A stretch of 64,000 nt of DNA from Flavobacteriaceae bacterium. GTDB taxonomy: Bacteria; Bacteroidota; Bacteroidia; Flavobacteriales; Flavobacteriaceae. The notes under the pieces were generated by a model, which ran no database searches, was not told where the DNA came from, and was given only the letters and a program-made list of their open reading frames with translations. Positions 35,385 through 44,182 of this stretch are shown here, in pieces. The translations under genes and the position numbers were made by a program. Every line of letters starts with the position of its first letter. Position 1 is the first letter of the stretch. Location: the NCBI GenBank assembly GCA_947446865.1, contig CANFHX010000008.1, forward strand, positions 47,817 to 111,816. The letters are read 5' to 3'.

Positions 35385-36743
35385 TTACGATAACTTTTGC
35401 AATAATTCCGTAAAATTAACTTGAGTTTGCGCACCAGAAACTATATCTTTTATAGTAAATAAATCCTCTGAAATTTCTTTAACTACAAACGGAATTCCTC
35501 TTTTTTCGGCATGCTTAAATTGTTTATCCATTTTAGCAGCATCTGGATAAAATTCTGCTTTAATATTTTGATTTCGCAATTTTTGAATAGCCTGCATAGC
35601 CTCAAATGCTTGTACATCACCAAAATTTAAAAACATAACTTTTGTAGCTGTAGTAACTGTTGGTGGAAATAAATTTAATTCTTCCAAAACCAAATAAATA
35701 CGATCTAAACCAAACGAAATCCCTACGCCACTCATGTTTTTTAATCCGAAAATTCCTGTAAGATCATCGTATCTTCCGCCACCGCCAATAGAGCCCATGG
35801 CTACTTCTTTGGGTGCAGAAACTTCAAAAATGGCTCCGGTATAATAATTCAATCCACGTGCTAGAGTAACATCTAGATCTAAAATTGCTTTTTGCAATCC
35901 AAGTTTGGTTACTTTTTCACAAATGAATCGCAGTTCTTCAATTCCTTTTTTCCCTTCTTCGGATGCCGAAAGTAAGGTAGAAAGTTTCTCGATTTTTTCT
36001 TGTATCGTTCCAGTAAAGTTAAATAACGGTTGCACTTTAAGCAATGCTTCTTCGGAAATTCCTTTTTCGAGCATTTCTTTTTTTACACCATCCTCCCCTA
36101 TTTTGTCCAATTTATCTAGAGCAACTGTAAAATCAATTAATTTATCCGATGCTCCAATAACCTCAGCAATTCCAGATAATATTTTACGGTTGTTAATTTT
36201 AATAGTAACGCCGTTCAATCCTAATTCTGCAAAAACAGCATCGTACAATTGCACCAACTCCACTTCTTGCCATAAAGACGTAGAACCTACCACATCGGCA
36301 TCGCATTGAAAAAATTCTCTAAACCTACCTTTTTGCGGACGGTCAGCACGCCAAACGGGTTGAATTTGGTACCGCTTGAACGGAAATTCAATTTCGTTTT
36401 GGTGTTGTACTACGTATCTTGCAAACGGCACTGTTAAATCATAACGAAGTGCTTTTTCGGAGATTTTACCTGTTAATTGTTTGTAGTTTATTGTTTGTAG
36501 TTCTTCTGAAGAAACTTTATCTAAATAATCTCCCGAATTCAATATTTTAAAAATCAAGCGATCGCCTTCTTCTCCATATTTTCCCATAAGAGTATCGGAG
36601 TTTTCAAAACTTGGCGTTTCTATGGGTTGGTAACCGTAATTTTCAAAATGATTGCGCATTATCGAAATAATATAGTTCCGTTTAGAAACCTCAATTGGTG
36701 AAAAATCGCGTGTGCCCTTTGGAATACTTGGTTTGGATGCCAT
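35385..36743 (-). CDS. hisS: Histidyl-tRNA synthetase
   Basis: A 452-residue class II synthetase. Motif 1 region is [14 protein letters not shown], motif 2 has [20 protein letters not shown] (near 122-141), the histidine-specific block [14 protein letters not shown] near 295, and motif 3 [14 protein letters not shown] near 340. The C-terminal anticodon-binding domain follows. Length is normal. Its stop is 9 bp from the convergent YHYH gene. The start codon is directly preceded by a short tandem repeat at 36744-36782. Confidence 0.96.
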   Translation of the reverse strand: MASKPSIPKGTRDFSPIEVSKRNYIISIMRNHFENYGYQPIETPSFENSDTLMGKYGEEGDRLIFKILNSGDYLDKVSSEELQTINYKQLTGKISEKALRYDLTVPFARYVVQHQNEIEFPFKRYQIQPVWRADRPQKGRFREFFQCDADVVGSTSLWQEVELVQLYDAVFAELGLNGVTIKINNRKILSGIAEVIGASDKLIDFTVALDKLDKIGEDGVKKEMLEKGISEEALLKVQPLFNFTGTIQEKIEKLSTLLSASEEGKKGIEELRFICEKVTKLGLQKAILDLDVTLARGLNYYTGAIFEVSAPKEVAMGSIGGGGRYDDLTGIFGLKNMSGVGISFGLDRIYLVLEELNLFPPTVTTATKVMFLNFGDVQAFEAMQAIQKLRNQNIKAEFYPDAAKMDKQFKHAEKRGIPFVVKEISEDLFTIKDIVSGAQTQVNFTELLQKLS

Positions 36744-36782
36744 TTTAGATATTAGATTTTAGATATTAGATTTTAAATATTT
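36742..36782. repeat. 14-bp tandem repeat abutting the hisS start
   Basis: ATTTTAGATATTAG occurs at 36742-36755 and 36756-36769, with a decayed third copy after it. It begins inside the hisS start codon and occupies its leader. The word ATTTTAGA also appears in the repeat after the permease gene at 38148. The remaining bases to 36902 show no gene. Confidence 0.75.
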
Positions 36783-36902
36783 AAAATTTTGATATTTAAT
36801 ATTTAAAATTCATTTTGCAAATATCCAACTTTTTCAACTATTTTATAATTCTTATGGCACAAACTTGTAACAAAAACCGTAATTTCGTGTCAAATTGAGA
36901 TT

Positions 36903-38147
36903 ATGAAAGGAGTTTTTAAAGAAAATATAAAGATTGCATTAGGTTCTATTAGAGCCCAACTGCTTCGTACGATTCTAACAATTGTGATTATTGCTATAGG
37001 AATTACCGCTTTAGTGGGAATTCTAACCGTAGTTTCGGCAATTGATTATACCCTAAATTCAAAGTTTGCATCTATGGGTTCGAATACTTTTAGCATCAAC
37101 CAATACGAATTCAAAACTAGAAATCAAGGTGGTGGCGAAATTGAGAAAGTGAATCCTATTATTTCTTATCCAGAAGCCAAAGCTTACAAAGATAAATACG
37201 ATTATCCTTTTACCAGAACTTCCCTTTCTTTTACTGCCACTGGAACTGCCGAAGTAAAATTTGAAAACGAAAAAACCGATCCCGAAATTGCTGTTTTGGG
37301 TGTAGATGAATATTTTACTGCCAACAATGGTTTTGAAGTGGTGCAAGGAAGAAATTTTAATGGATTTGATATTTCTAACAACACTTTCACTTGTGTAGTA
37401 GGTAGTGATTTTATAACCAAAGGACTCCTTAAAGATGTTAATCCTATCGATAAAACGATTTCCATTCGTGGTGCAAAATTTAAAGTTATTGGGGTATTAA
37501 AAGAAAAAGGATCCACTTTTGGAAACAATCAAGATTTAAGGGTTTTGATACCAATTCAAGTGGCACGATCCTTATTTTCGGCACCAAGCATTAATTACAC
37601 CATTAGCACTATGGTGGATAAAAAAGAAATGTTTGAAGCGGCAGTAGATAATGCAACAGTTACCATGCGAAAAATAAGAAAACTAAATCCTGTGGAAGAA
37701 AGCAATTTTGGCATTTCTAGAAGTGATGATTTGGTGAACCGAATTGCTGAAATGACGGGAGTATTGAGTGCTTCAGCTTGGATCATCGGAATTATTACGA
37801 TATTAGGTTCGTCTATAGCATTAATGAACATTATGATTGTTTCGGTAACCGAAAGAACGCGAGAAATTGGTGTTCGAAAATCGTTGGGAGCTAAACGTAA
37901 AACTATTGCTTGGCAGTTTTTTATGGAGACTTTAATTATAGGACAAATTGGAGGCTTTGTAGGAATTATCTTCGGAATATTAGTTGGATATCTTATGGCA
38001 TCCCTAATGGAATTTGGCTTTGTAATTCCGTGGGGCGCTATCCTTGCTGCTGTGATTACAAGTTTTCTAGTCGCACTTGTTTCTGGTTTGTATCCTGCTA
38101 TTAAAGCATCTAAGTTAGATCCAATTGAGGCGCTGCGATACGAGTAG
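36903..38147 (+). CDS. MacB/FtsX-family ABC transporter permease
   Basis: A 414-residue permease with one N-terminal membrane helix ([20 protein letters not shown], near 20-40), a periplasmic MacB_PCD domain (about 50-250), then three C-terminal helices in an FtsX domain ([20 protein letters not shown] near 308-327 is the typical loop; ends DPIEALRYE). It would work with an ATPase encoded elsewhere, exporting lipoproteins, peptides or drugs, or acting in mechanotransmission. No ATPase gene is adjacent. Confidence 0.9.
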   Translation: MKGVFKENIKIALGSIRAQLLRTILTIVIIAIGITALVGILTVVSAIDYTLNSKFASMGSNTFSINQYEFKTRNQGGGEIEKVNPIISYPEAKAYKDKYDYPFTRTSLSFTATGTAEVKFENEKTDPEIAVLGVDEYFTANNGFEVVQGRNFNGFDISNNTFTCVVGSDFITKGLLKDVNPIDKTISIRGAKFKVIGVLKEKGSTFGNNQDLRVLIPIQVARSLFSAPSINYTISTMVDKKEMFEAAVDNATVTMRKIRKLNPVEESNFGISRSDDLVNRIAEMTGVLSASAWIIGIITILGSSIALMNIMIVSVTERTREIGVRKSLGAKRKTIAWQFFMETLIIGQIGGFVGIIFGILVGYLMASLMEFGFVIPWGAILAAVITSFLVALVSGLYPAIKASKLDPIEALRYE

Positions 38148-38235
38148 AAGGCAGAAGACAGAAGGCAGATTTTAGAAGGCAGATTTTAGAAGGCAGAAGG
38201 CAGAAGACAGAAGGCAGATTTTAGAAATAAGAAGG
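38148..38235. repeat. AGAAGGCAGA minisatellite, left
   Basis: Short purine-rich units (GAAGGCAG, GAAGACAG, ATTTTAGA) repeat about ten times starting right after the TAG of the permease gene. The inverted counterpart is at 38845-38915. Confidence 0.8.
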
Positions 38236-38365
38236 CAAAAATTAGAATTTAGAGAGATAACCCATAATATAATCACGTTCTGTCAACCCTCTCCTTTGGA
38301 GAGGGGCTGGGGGTGAGGAAAAATAAGTAAATTAAAGTTAGATTTTAGAAATTAAAACATACATT

Positions 38366-38725
38366 ATGAGATTTCAAGATTTATTAGCCTATAAAAAATC
38401 ATTTGAATTATCGATGGCTATTTATGAATTATCTAAGAAATTTCCATCTGAAGAAAAATATTCCTTAACAGACCAAATAAGACGTTCCTCAAGAAGTGTT
38501 TCCGCAAATATTGCAGAAGCAAGTAGAAAAATAAAATATCCAAAACATTTCATTTCTAAATTAACAGATAGTGATTCTGAAAATGCAGAAACACAAACCT
38601 GGCTAGAATATTCATTAGCATGCAATTATATTTCCAATAATGACTTTTTAGATCTTACAAATAAAAGTCTAGAAATAGGACGATTATTAAATTACATGAT
38701 AAACAATCCCGATAAATTTTCTTAA
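38366..38725 (+). CDS. Four-helix-bundle protein (23S rRNA intervening-sequence family)
   Basis: A 119-residue all-helical protein: FQDLLAYKKSFELSMAIYEL, FPSEEKYSLTDQIRRSSRSV, SANIAEASRK, then two more helices. This is the S23/IVS family, first found in insertions of 23S rRNA genes and related to the accessory protein Avd of diversity-generating retroelements. Cellular role is unknown. Here it stands alone inside the inverted-repeat element, with no reverse transcriptase nearby. Base composition resembles the neighbours. Confidence 0.9.
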   Translation: MRFQDLLAYKKSFELSMAIYELSKKFPSEEKYSLTDQIRRSSRSVSANIAEASRKIKYPKHFISKLTDSDSENAETQTWLEYSLACNYISNNDFLDLTNKSLEIGRLLNYMINNPDKFS

Positions 38726-38877
38726 AAACTGTAAATTTTACCTTTAATCTGCTTGTTTTCTCCTCACCCCCGGCCCCTCTCCAAAGGAGAGGGGCGACAG
38801 AATGTGATTGTATTGTGGGTTTAATTTCTCTAAATTCTAGCTTCTGCATTCTGCATCTGCCTTTTAATTTCTGCTTT

Positions 38878-39783
38878 CTAAATTCTGCCTTCTGCTCCTG
38901 CCTTCTCACATCTTATCATCCTATTGTTTCCATAAATATCCTTTTTCAATTCAATATTTTTAAAACCTAAATCCTCAAGTAATTCAACGGTTTCTTTACC
39001 AAGATATTGGTTGATTTCAAAAAACAACATTCCGTTTTCAGAAAGGTTTTTTTGGGCAAGTTGGGCTATTTTTCTATAAAAAAGTAAGGCATCCGTATCT
39101 TCAACAAATAAAGCCAAATGGGGTTCGTATTCCAAAACATTGGGTTTGATTTCTGCTTTTTCTAGATTCCTAACGTAAGGAGGATTAGAAACTATTATGT
39201 CGAATTGGGTTGGAAGTTGGAAGTTATAAGTTTGGAGTTCAACCAAATCGTTGATTTTTAAAATGTCTACATTTATAAAATCCACCTCAACCTTATTAAT
39301 TTCTGCATTTTTTTTTGCTGTAGCCAATGCTTTTTCAGAAATATCAATAGCAGAAACTTCTGCGTTTGGAATATTTTTAGCCAACGAAATGGCTATACAA
39401 CCACTACCCGTTCCGATATCCAGAATTCGCAACTTCGTACTTTGTATTTCGTACTTCGTACTTTTTATAATCCATTCTACCAATTCCTCTGTTTCTGGCC
39501 TTGGAATTAAAGTGTTTTCATCAACTAAAAATGGCAAACCATAGAATTCGGTTTCTCCTAATATATATTGAATCGGTTTCTCTTTTTTCAATTCGGCCAA
39601 TACACTTTCCCAACGAAATAATTGCATGGGATCCATTTCCATATTAGGATTCAAAGCCAAATCAATTCGTTTCTTATTGTGAAAACATTCTAATATAAGG
39701 TAAAAGAAACTTTCAATTTCTTTAGCATCATATAAGGAAGAAAGTTCTTGGAGAAATGTGGTTTTGTAGGTTTTTAGTAGCAT
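38878..39783 (-). CDS. prmC: Release factor glutamine methyltransferase (PrmC/HemK)
   Basis: A 301-residue SAM-dependent enzyme that methylates the GGQ glutamine of release factors. SAM motif ILDIGTGSGCIAISLA is near 149-164 and the catalytic NPPYV near 205. The family's N-terminal helical domain is present. The normal end would come soon after NNRMIR; here the last ten residues (CEKAGAEGRI) and the stop TAG are read from the AGAAGGCAG repeat of the neighbouring element, so the C-terminus has been replaced. Function is probably kept. Confidence 0.93.
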   Translation of the reverse strand: MLLKTYKTTFLQELSSLYDAKEIESFFYLILECFHNKKRIDLALNPNMEMDPMQLFRWESVLAELKKEKPIQYILGETEFYGLPFLVDENTLIPRPETEELVEWIIKSTKYEIQSTKLRILDIGTGSGCIAISLAKNIPNAEVSAIDISEKALATAKKNAEINKVEVDFINVDILKINDLVELQTYNFQLPTQFDIIVSNPPYVRNLEKAEIKPNVLEYEPHLALFVEDTDALLFYRKIAQLAQKNLSENGMLFFEINQYLGKETVELLEDLGFKNIELKKDIYGNNRMIRCEKAGAEGRI

Positions 39784-39793
39784 TGGATTATTT

Positions 39794-40678
39794 TTAAAAG
39801 CCGTATTTTATTTTTCTTAATTCCAACATCCGTTTTTGCATTTCAACAGTTCTTAATCCTACAGAAACTCTTCTACTATCCAAGTTTTCAATATCAATAA
39901 TTTTATCCGATTTTGTATCACTATAAATCCCATAAATAAACATCCCTATTTTTCTTTGATTGCTATCTACTAGATTTGCATATACATTAAAAGGTGCTTC
40001 CCCTTTTTGAATTAAGTTTAAAAAAATTGGTTTCCAATATTCCACATCTTTTAAATGAAAAACCAAAGTGCTTATATCAGCACCATTTAATCCAAAATTA
40101 ACAGCTCCTATCAATTTTTCATTTGGATAGCCATATTTTGAAATAATTTCTTTCAATCGCCTTTCATTTTTAGTATCAACTCTTAACATCTCTTCAAAAT
40201 CAATAGGCTGTTGCCGAACACGTTGGTCTTCTGAAGTCATAATTGACAGTTCATTCTTCAATTCAAAATTAATAGTTTTCAAATATTCTTGATATATTTT
40301 TTCGCTATTTTGTTTTAAATTTTTCCATTTAGGATTATCCTTTAAAGAATCATAAATGGAATTCTCATCAAAATAATTAAATGTATAACCATACTTCTTC
40401 ATCAGTACTTCTATACTATTTAAAGCTTCTTCTTTTTTATCTAAAGCAATTGCTAATTGAGCTAAAATATCAATTTCATATATAGAGGATTGATTTAACA
40501 AGGGACACACTTTTTCAGATTCTTTTAAAGTTGAATATGCGAGTTCATTTTTTCCTTCAAAATAATAAATTTGTGCTTTATAAATCAATGGATAATATTT
40601 CTCAATATAATTACATTCTTGAGCTGAAACAAAGCAATAGTTATACATAACAAAAATCAACAAAATATATTTTTTCAT
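39794..40678 (-). CDS. Secreted protein of unknown function, helical repeat-like
   Basis: A 294-residue protein with a clear signal peptide (ends VSAQ, cut near residue 20). The first 130 residues look like TPR-type helices (IYYFEGKNELAYSTLKESEK; IDILAQLAIALDKKEEALNS). I do not recognise the C-terminal half (LREIISKYGYPNEKLIG-like segment with FHLKDVEYWKPIFLNLI), a pattern also seen in DUF6624-type Bacteroidetes proteins. It is 4 bp from the GNAT gene and 10 bp before prmC, so co-transcription is likely. Confidence 0.6.
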   Translation of the reverse strand: MKKYILLIFVMYNYCFVSAQECNYIEKYYPLIYKAQIYYFEGKNELAYSTLKESEKVCPLLNQSSIYEIDILAQLAIALDKKEEALNSIEVLMKKYGYTFNYFDENSIYDSLKDNPKWKNLKQNSEKIYQEYLKTINFELKNELSIMTSEDQRVRQQPIDFEEMLRVDTKNERRLKEIISKYGYPNEKLIGAVNFGLNGADISTLVFHLKDVEYWKPIFLNLIQKGEAPFNVYANLVDSNQRKIGMFIYGIYSDTKSDKIIDIENLDSRRVSVGLRTVEMQKRMLELRKIKYGF

Positions 40679-40681
40679 AAC

Positions 40682-41158
40682 TTATAATTCTTTAATCATC
40701 CACACCGGGCAACTAGTATGTCCTGTTCCGCCTAGCGGTTCGGTTAAATATTCAAATCCCACTTTTTTATATAACTTTTGAGCGTTTAGCATCACTGGAA
40801 GAGTTTCTAAATAGCACTTTTCATAGCCAAATTCGGTTGCTTTTGCTAAACATTTTTGAATCATTTCCATACCAATTCCTCGGCCACGTGCCTCTTGCAA
40901 GAAATACATTTTTTGCAATTCACAAATGTTTTCGGTAGAGTTATCCAATTGGTTCACTCCTGCTCCACCTATTATTTTTCCGTTTTCTTCTACAACAAAA
41001 TAAATTGCTTTGGGGTTTTGGTAGGCTTCGTACATAAAATCCAATTGGGTATCTGCAAAGGCAGTTCCAGTTTTTGGATAATCATCGGCAATAAAAACTT
41101 CCCGAATAACCTGTGCAATTTGCTCGTTATCTTCTTTTTGGATTTCTCTTAGTATCAT
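40682..41158 (-). CDS. GNAT family N-acetyltransferase
   Basis: About 159 residues when started at ATG 41158 (MILREIQKEDNEQIAQVIRE); a longer frame to 41221 would overlap the divergent ribD and its first 21 residues do not look conserved. Acetyl-CoA binding motif A is visible as MYFLQEARGRGIGMEMIQKC, followed by CYLETLPVMLNAQKLYKKVG, the usual end. Substrate unknown. Confidence 0.85.
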   Translation of the reverse strand: MILREIQKEDNEQIAQVIREVFIADDYPKTGTAFADTQLDFMYEAYQNPKAIYFVVEENGKIIGGAGVNQLDNSTENICELQKMYFLQEARGRGIGMEMIQKCLAKATEFGYEKCYLETLPVMLNAQKLYKKVGFEYLTEPLGGTGHTSCPVWMIKEL

Positions 41159-41209
41159 AAAAACGAAACTTCTAAACTTTCTAAACTCAAAAAATCTTAT
41201 TTTTGTGGT

Positions 41210-42232
41210 GTGAAGATACATGAAAAATATATAAAACGCTGCATTGAATTGGCCAAAAATGGTTTAGGAACTACCTATCCCAATCCGCTGGTGGGAAGCG
41301 TAATTGTATATAACAACGAAATTATTGGCGAAGGTTGGCACCAAAAAGCAGGAGAACCTCATGCCGAAGTAAATGCTATTCATTCGGTTAAAGACAAATC
41401 GCTTCTATCTAAAGCAACAATTTATGTGAGTTTAGAACCTTGTAGTCATTTTGGAAAAACCCCTCCGTGTTGTGATTTGATAATTGCAAATAATATTCCG
41501 AATGTGGTTATTGGCACGATGGATCCTTTTGCAAAAGTGGCTGGCAATGGCATAAAAAAACTTTTGGAAGCCGGAAAAAAGGTAACTATTGGAATTCTAG
41601 AAGACGAATGCAATGAATTGAACAAGCGTTTTTTTACATTTCACACAAAAAAGCGTCCTTATATAATATTAAAATGGGCGGAAAGCCAAGACGGTTTTAT
41701 TGCTCCTCTTACCAAAGCAAAGAAAGAACCCGTTTGGATCACTAACGAATTTTCACGCCAATTGGTGCATAAATGGAGAAGTGAAGAGCAGGCAATTTTG
41801 GTTGGAACCAATACAGTTATTGAAGACAACCCTTCACTAACCGTTAGAGATTGGACTGGAAACAACCCAATTAGAATTGTTTTAGATCAAAAGAAAAGAA
41901 TTCCAAAAGAAAGCCCTATCTTTGATACTCAAGCAAATACTCTTTTAATTTCAAAAGATACTATCAATTTCAAGAATGCTATTGCTTCTGAAATTGCGGA
42001 TTTCTTATTTAAGAATGAAATTCAATCCGTTATTATTGAAGGAGGTAGACATACATTGCAAACCTTTATTGATGCAAATATTTGGGATGAAGCTAGAGTT
42101 TTTAAAGGAACTATATCCTTGAAAAAGGGAATTAAAGCTCCCGTAATTAATCTAGTAAACCCCAAAAAGGAACAACTATTAGAAGATGAACTTTTAACTT
42201 TTTTTAATTATGATTACAACCATCATTTTTGA
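41210..42232 (+). CDS. ribD: Riboflavin biosynthesis deaminase/reductase RibD
   Basis: A 340-residue bifunctional enzyme of riboflavin synthesis. The deaminase domain has the zinc site HAEVNAI and EPCSHFGKTPPCCD (residues about 50-90), and the reductase domain begins near 148 (KRPYIILKWAESQDGFIA) and contains VIIEGGRHTLQTFI near 278. It starts at GTG 41210; KIHEKYIKRCIELAK matches the family start. The 3' end overlaps the HAD gene by 23 bp. Confidence 0.94.
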   Translation: MKIHEKYIKRCIELAKNGLGTTYPNPLVGSVIVYNNEIIGEGWHQKAGEPHAEVNAIHSVKDKSLLSKATIYVSLEPCSHFGKTPPCCDLIIANNIPNVVIGTMDPFAKVAGNGIKKLLEAGKKVTIGILEDECNELNKRFFTFHTKKRPYIILKWAESQDGFIAPLTKAKKEPVWITNEFSRQLVHKWRSEEQAILVGTNTVIEDNPSLTVRDWTGNNPIRIVLDQKKRIPKESPIFDTQANTLLISKDTINFKNAIASEIADFLFKNEIQSVIIEGGRHTLQTFIDANIWDEARVFKGTISLKKGIKAPVINLVNPKKEQLLEDELLTFFNYDYNHHF

Positions 42233-42818
42233 TTTTGGAGACATTTTTATAAATTTAGAAAAAGAAGCTCAAGTAGAAGCTTTCAAAAAACTTGGATTAC
42301 CCTCACCAAATGAAGATCTAATAGCAAAAAACGATTTATTTGAAAAAGGTAAAATATCCGCTCAAGATTTCTTAGAGTCCTTTCAAAAATATTTGCCAAA
42401 TGCAAGTTTAAAAGAAATTAAAGAAGCCTGGAATACTATAATTGGTGATTTCCCTCTTTATAGATTAGAATTTTTACAATTACTTTCTTATAAATACAAA
42501 TTATTCTTGCTTACCAATACCGATGAAATTCACATCAATCGTTTTGAACATAAAGTTGGCATTTCCTTTTTTAGCGACTTTTATCAGTGTTTTGAAAAAG
42601 TTTACTACTCCTATGAAATGGGGTTGCGTAAACCAGATTCAGCAATTTACTCCTATATATTAAACAAGCATGATTTAAATCCTAGAAAAACTTTATTTGT
42701 TGATGACAAGAAAGTAAACACTGATGCAGCTGAAAAACTGGGAATGCAAGTATGGAATTTACAAGTAGGAGAAGAAGATGTGGTAGATTTATTTAATCAA
42801 AAACATTTATTACTTTAA
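42210..42818 (+). CDS. HAD-superfamily hydrolase (HAD-IA)
   Basis: A 202-residue HAD phosphatase. Motif I is FDFGDIFINLE (residues 7-17; Asp8 nucleophile, second Asp10 replaced by Gly-Asp spacing DFGD), motif II LLTNTDE near 100, motif III RKPDSAIY near 140 and motif IV LFVDDKKVN near 161. It resembles YihX/alpha-D-glucose-1-phosphatase-like proteins of the same size. In several Bacteroidetes a HAD enzyme follows ribD, where the missing riboflavin phosphatase step would fit; that role is inference. Confidence 0.83.
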   Translation: MITTIIFDFGDIFINLEKEAQVEAFKKLGLPSPNEDLIAKNDLFEKGKISAQDFLESFQKYLPNASLKEIKEAWNTIIGDFPLYRLEFLQLLSYKYKLFLLTNTDEIHINRFEHKVGISFFSDFYQCFEKVYYSYEMGLRKPDSAIYSYILNKHDLNPRKTLFVDDKKVNTDAAEKLGMQVWNLQVGEEDVVDLFNQKHLLL

Positions 42819-42828
42819 AAATACTTTT

Positions 42829-43227
42829 ATGAAATTAGATATAACTTCATTAGAAAAAGCAACAAATTCTTTAGAAAAAGCAATAAAAGAATATGAAAGA
42901 ACCGATAGTGAATATGTAAGAGATTCTTGCATTCAGAGATTTGAATATACATATGAATTATCTTGGAAAACTATAAAAAGATTTTTAGAAGAAACTGCAC
43001 CAAATCCTTCAATTATTGATTTAATGAGTTTTCAAGAATTAATTAGAGACGCCAATGAAAAAGGCTTATTATTAACCGATTGGGAAACATGGAAATTATA
43101 TCGAATGTATAGAGGAACTACAAGCCATGCATACGATGAAGACAAAGCAAACGAAATTTATAATGAATTACCAGGTTTTCTTAATGAAATTCAATATTTA
43201 ATTAAGCAATTAAAAAAAACGAATTAA
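42829..43227 (+). CDS. hepT: HepT-type HEPN toxin (HI0074 family)
   Basis: A 132-residue all-helical HEPN protein of the nucleotidyltransferase-substrate-binding HI0074 family. The active motif R-x4-H-x-Y is intact: Arg95, His100, Tyr102 in YRGTTSHAYDE. In known HepT/MntA pairs the HEPN protein is an RNase toxin and Tyr of this motif is blocked by AMP added by MntA. The MntA-type gene follows 3 bp later. Confidence 0.85.
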   Translation: MKLDITSLEKATNSLEKAIKEYERTDSEYVRDSCIQRFEYTYELSWKTIKRFLEETAPNPSIIDLMSFQELIRDANEKGLLLTDWETWKLYRMYRGTTSHAYDEDKANEIYNELPGFLNEIQYLIKQLKKTN

Positions 43228-43230
43228 AAG

Positions 43231-43551
43231 ATGTCTGAAAACACTATTCATATCAGTAATAATCAACTACAAACGACTAAGTCTATTTTAAAGAAAAGTA
43301 TCACTAAAGAAACTTTAATATGGATTTTTGGAAGTAGAGTTTCCTCTAATCACAAACCTTATTCCGATTTAGATATTGCTCTACAAAACAAAAGCAATAA
43401 AACTATTTCTTTAAAAACATTGGCTTCCATAAAAGCTGATTTTATTGATTCTGACTTGCCTTGGAAGGTAGATGTAATTGATTACAATTCTATTTCAGGG
43501 ATTTTCAAACAAAATGTAGACGCATCTAAAATCAATTTACAACTAGATTAA
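43231..43551 (+). CDS. mntA: MntA-type nucleotidyltransferase antitoxin
   Basis: A 106-residue minimal nucleotidyltransferase with a perfect GS-x10-D-x-D motif: Gly34-Ser35 and Asp46, Asp48 in FGSRVSSNHKPYSDLDIAL. A third acidic residue is likely in KVDVID near 85. It is expected to AMPylate the HEPN partner encoded just upstream and so neutralise it. Its end is followed by 23 bp and the IMPACT-family gene. Confidence 0.87.
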   Translation: MSENTIHISNNQLQTTKSILKKSITKETLIWIFGSRVSSNHKPYSDLDIALQNKSNKTISLKTLASIKADFIDSDLPWKVDVIDYNSISGIFKQNVDASKINLQLD

Positions 43552-43574
43552 ATTACCCTTCGCACTTCAAAAAA

Positions 43575-44180
43575 TTGACAGATACCTACAAAACCATCGC
43601 ATCCCCATCGGAAGAAACTTTATTCAAAGAAAAAAACAGTAAGTTTTTTGGCTATGCATATCCTGTTACCTTAGAAGAAGAAATAAAAAGTCATTTAGAA
43701 ATTTTGCGGAAGCAGCACTACGGAGCTGTTCATTACTGTTATGCTTTTCAAATTGGAACCGATAAAATCCAGTTTAGAGCCAATGATGACGGAGAACCGA
43801 GTAATACCGCTGGAGCTCCCATTTATGGCCAAATACAGTCGTTTGGCGTCACTAATATTCTTGTAGTAGTTGTTCGTTATTTTGGAGGAATAAAACTAGG
43901 AGTTGGTGGATTGATATCCGCCTATAGGACTTCGGCTCAAATGGCACTTGAAGCTTCCGAGATAATTGAAAAAACAATAAACATTGATTACAGCATTTCC
44001 TTTGATTACAAAAACATGAACAAGGTAATGCGAGTTATTAAAGAAAAAAACTTAGAAATTATCTCCCAAAAAATGGAATTGGGATGTGAAATAGTAATTT
44101 CGACACGTAAAAAAAATGCCGAAATAGTATTCGACATTTTTAATTCTATCTTTGAAATAAAGATTAAATTAATAGAATAA
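43575..44180 (+). CDS. IMPACT/YigZ family protein (TTG start)
   Basis: A 201-residue YigZ/UPF0029 protein. The conserved N-terminal domain shows KNSKFFGYAYPV, HCYAFQIG, FRANDDGEPSNTAGAPIYGQ and VVVRYFGGIKLGVGGLISAY; a small ferredoxin-like DUF1949 domain forms the C-terminus. The start is TTG 43575, as no in-frame ATG precedes the conserved TDTYKTI. E. coli YigZ is linked to translation or proteolysis control, but the activity is not settled. Confidence 0.92.
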   Translation: MTDTYKTIASPSEETLFKEKNSKFFGYAYPVTLEEEIKSHLEILRKQHYGAVHYCYAFQIGTDKIQFRANDDGEPSNTAGAPIYGQIQSFGVTNILVVVVRYFGGIKLGVGGLISAYRTSAQMALEASEIIEKTINIDYSISFDYKNMNKVMRVIKEKNLEIISQKMELGCEIVISTRKKNAEIVFDIFNSIFEIKIKLIE

Positions 44181-44182
44181 AT

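Larger units (their letters stand above)
38148..38915. mobile_element. Inverted-repeat element carrying a four-helix-bundle gene
   Basis: Two long imperfect inverted arms flank one small gene. The best-matching part is 38243-38318 against the complement of 38761-38838: both contain TAGAATTTAGAGA, then AACCCA.AAT.., ATCAC.TTCTGTC and CCTCTCCTTTGGAGAGGGGC. Outside it each arm continues into a purine-rich minisatellite built on AGAAGGCAGA (38148-38240 and, inverted, 38845-38915). The whole looks like a non-autonomous element; no transposase is present. Confidence 0.65.

Noticed and set aside
38366..38725. Diversity-generating retroelement accessory gene (avd)
   Set aside because: The fold family is right, but there is no reverse transcriptase, template repeat or variable repeat nearby.
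41159..41221. Longer start of the GNAT gene overlapping ribD
   Set aside because: The extension overlaps the divergent ribD start and lacks family similarity; MILREIQ at 41158 is the natural start.
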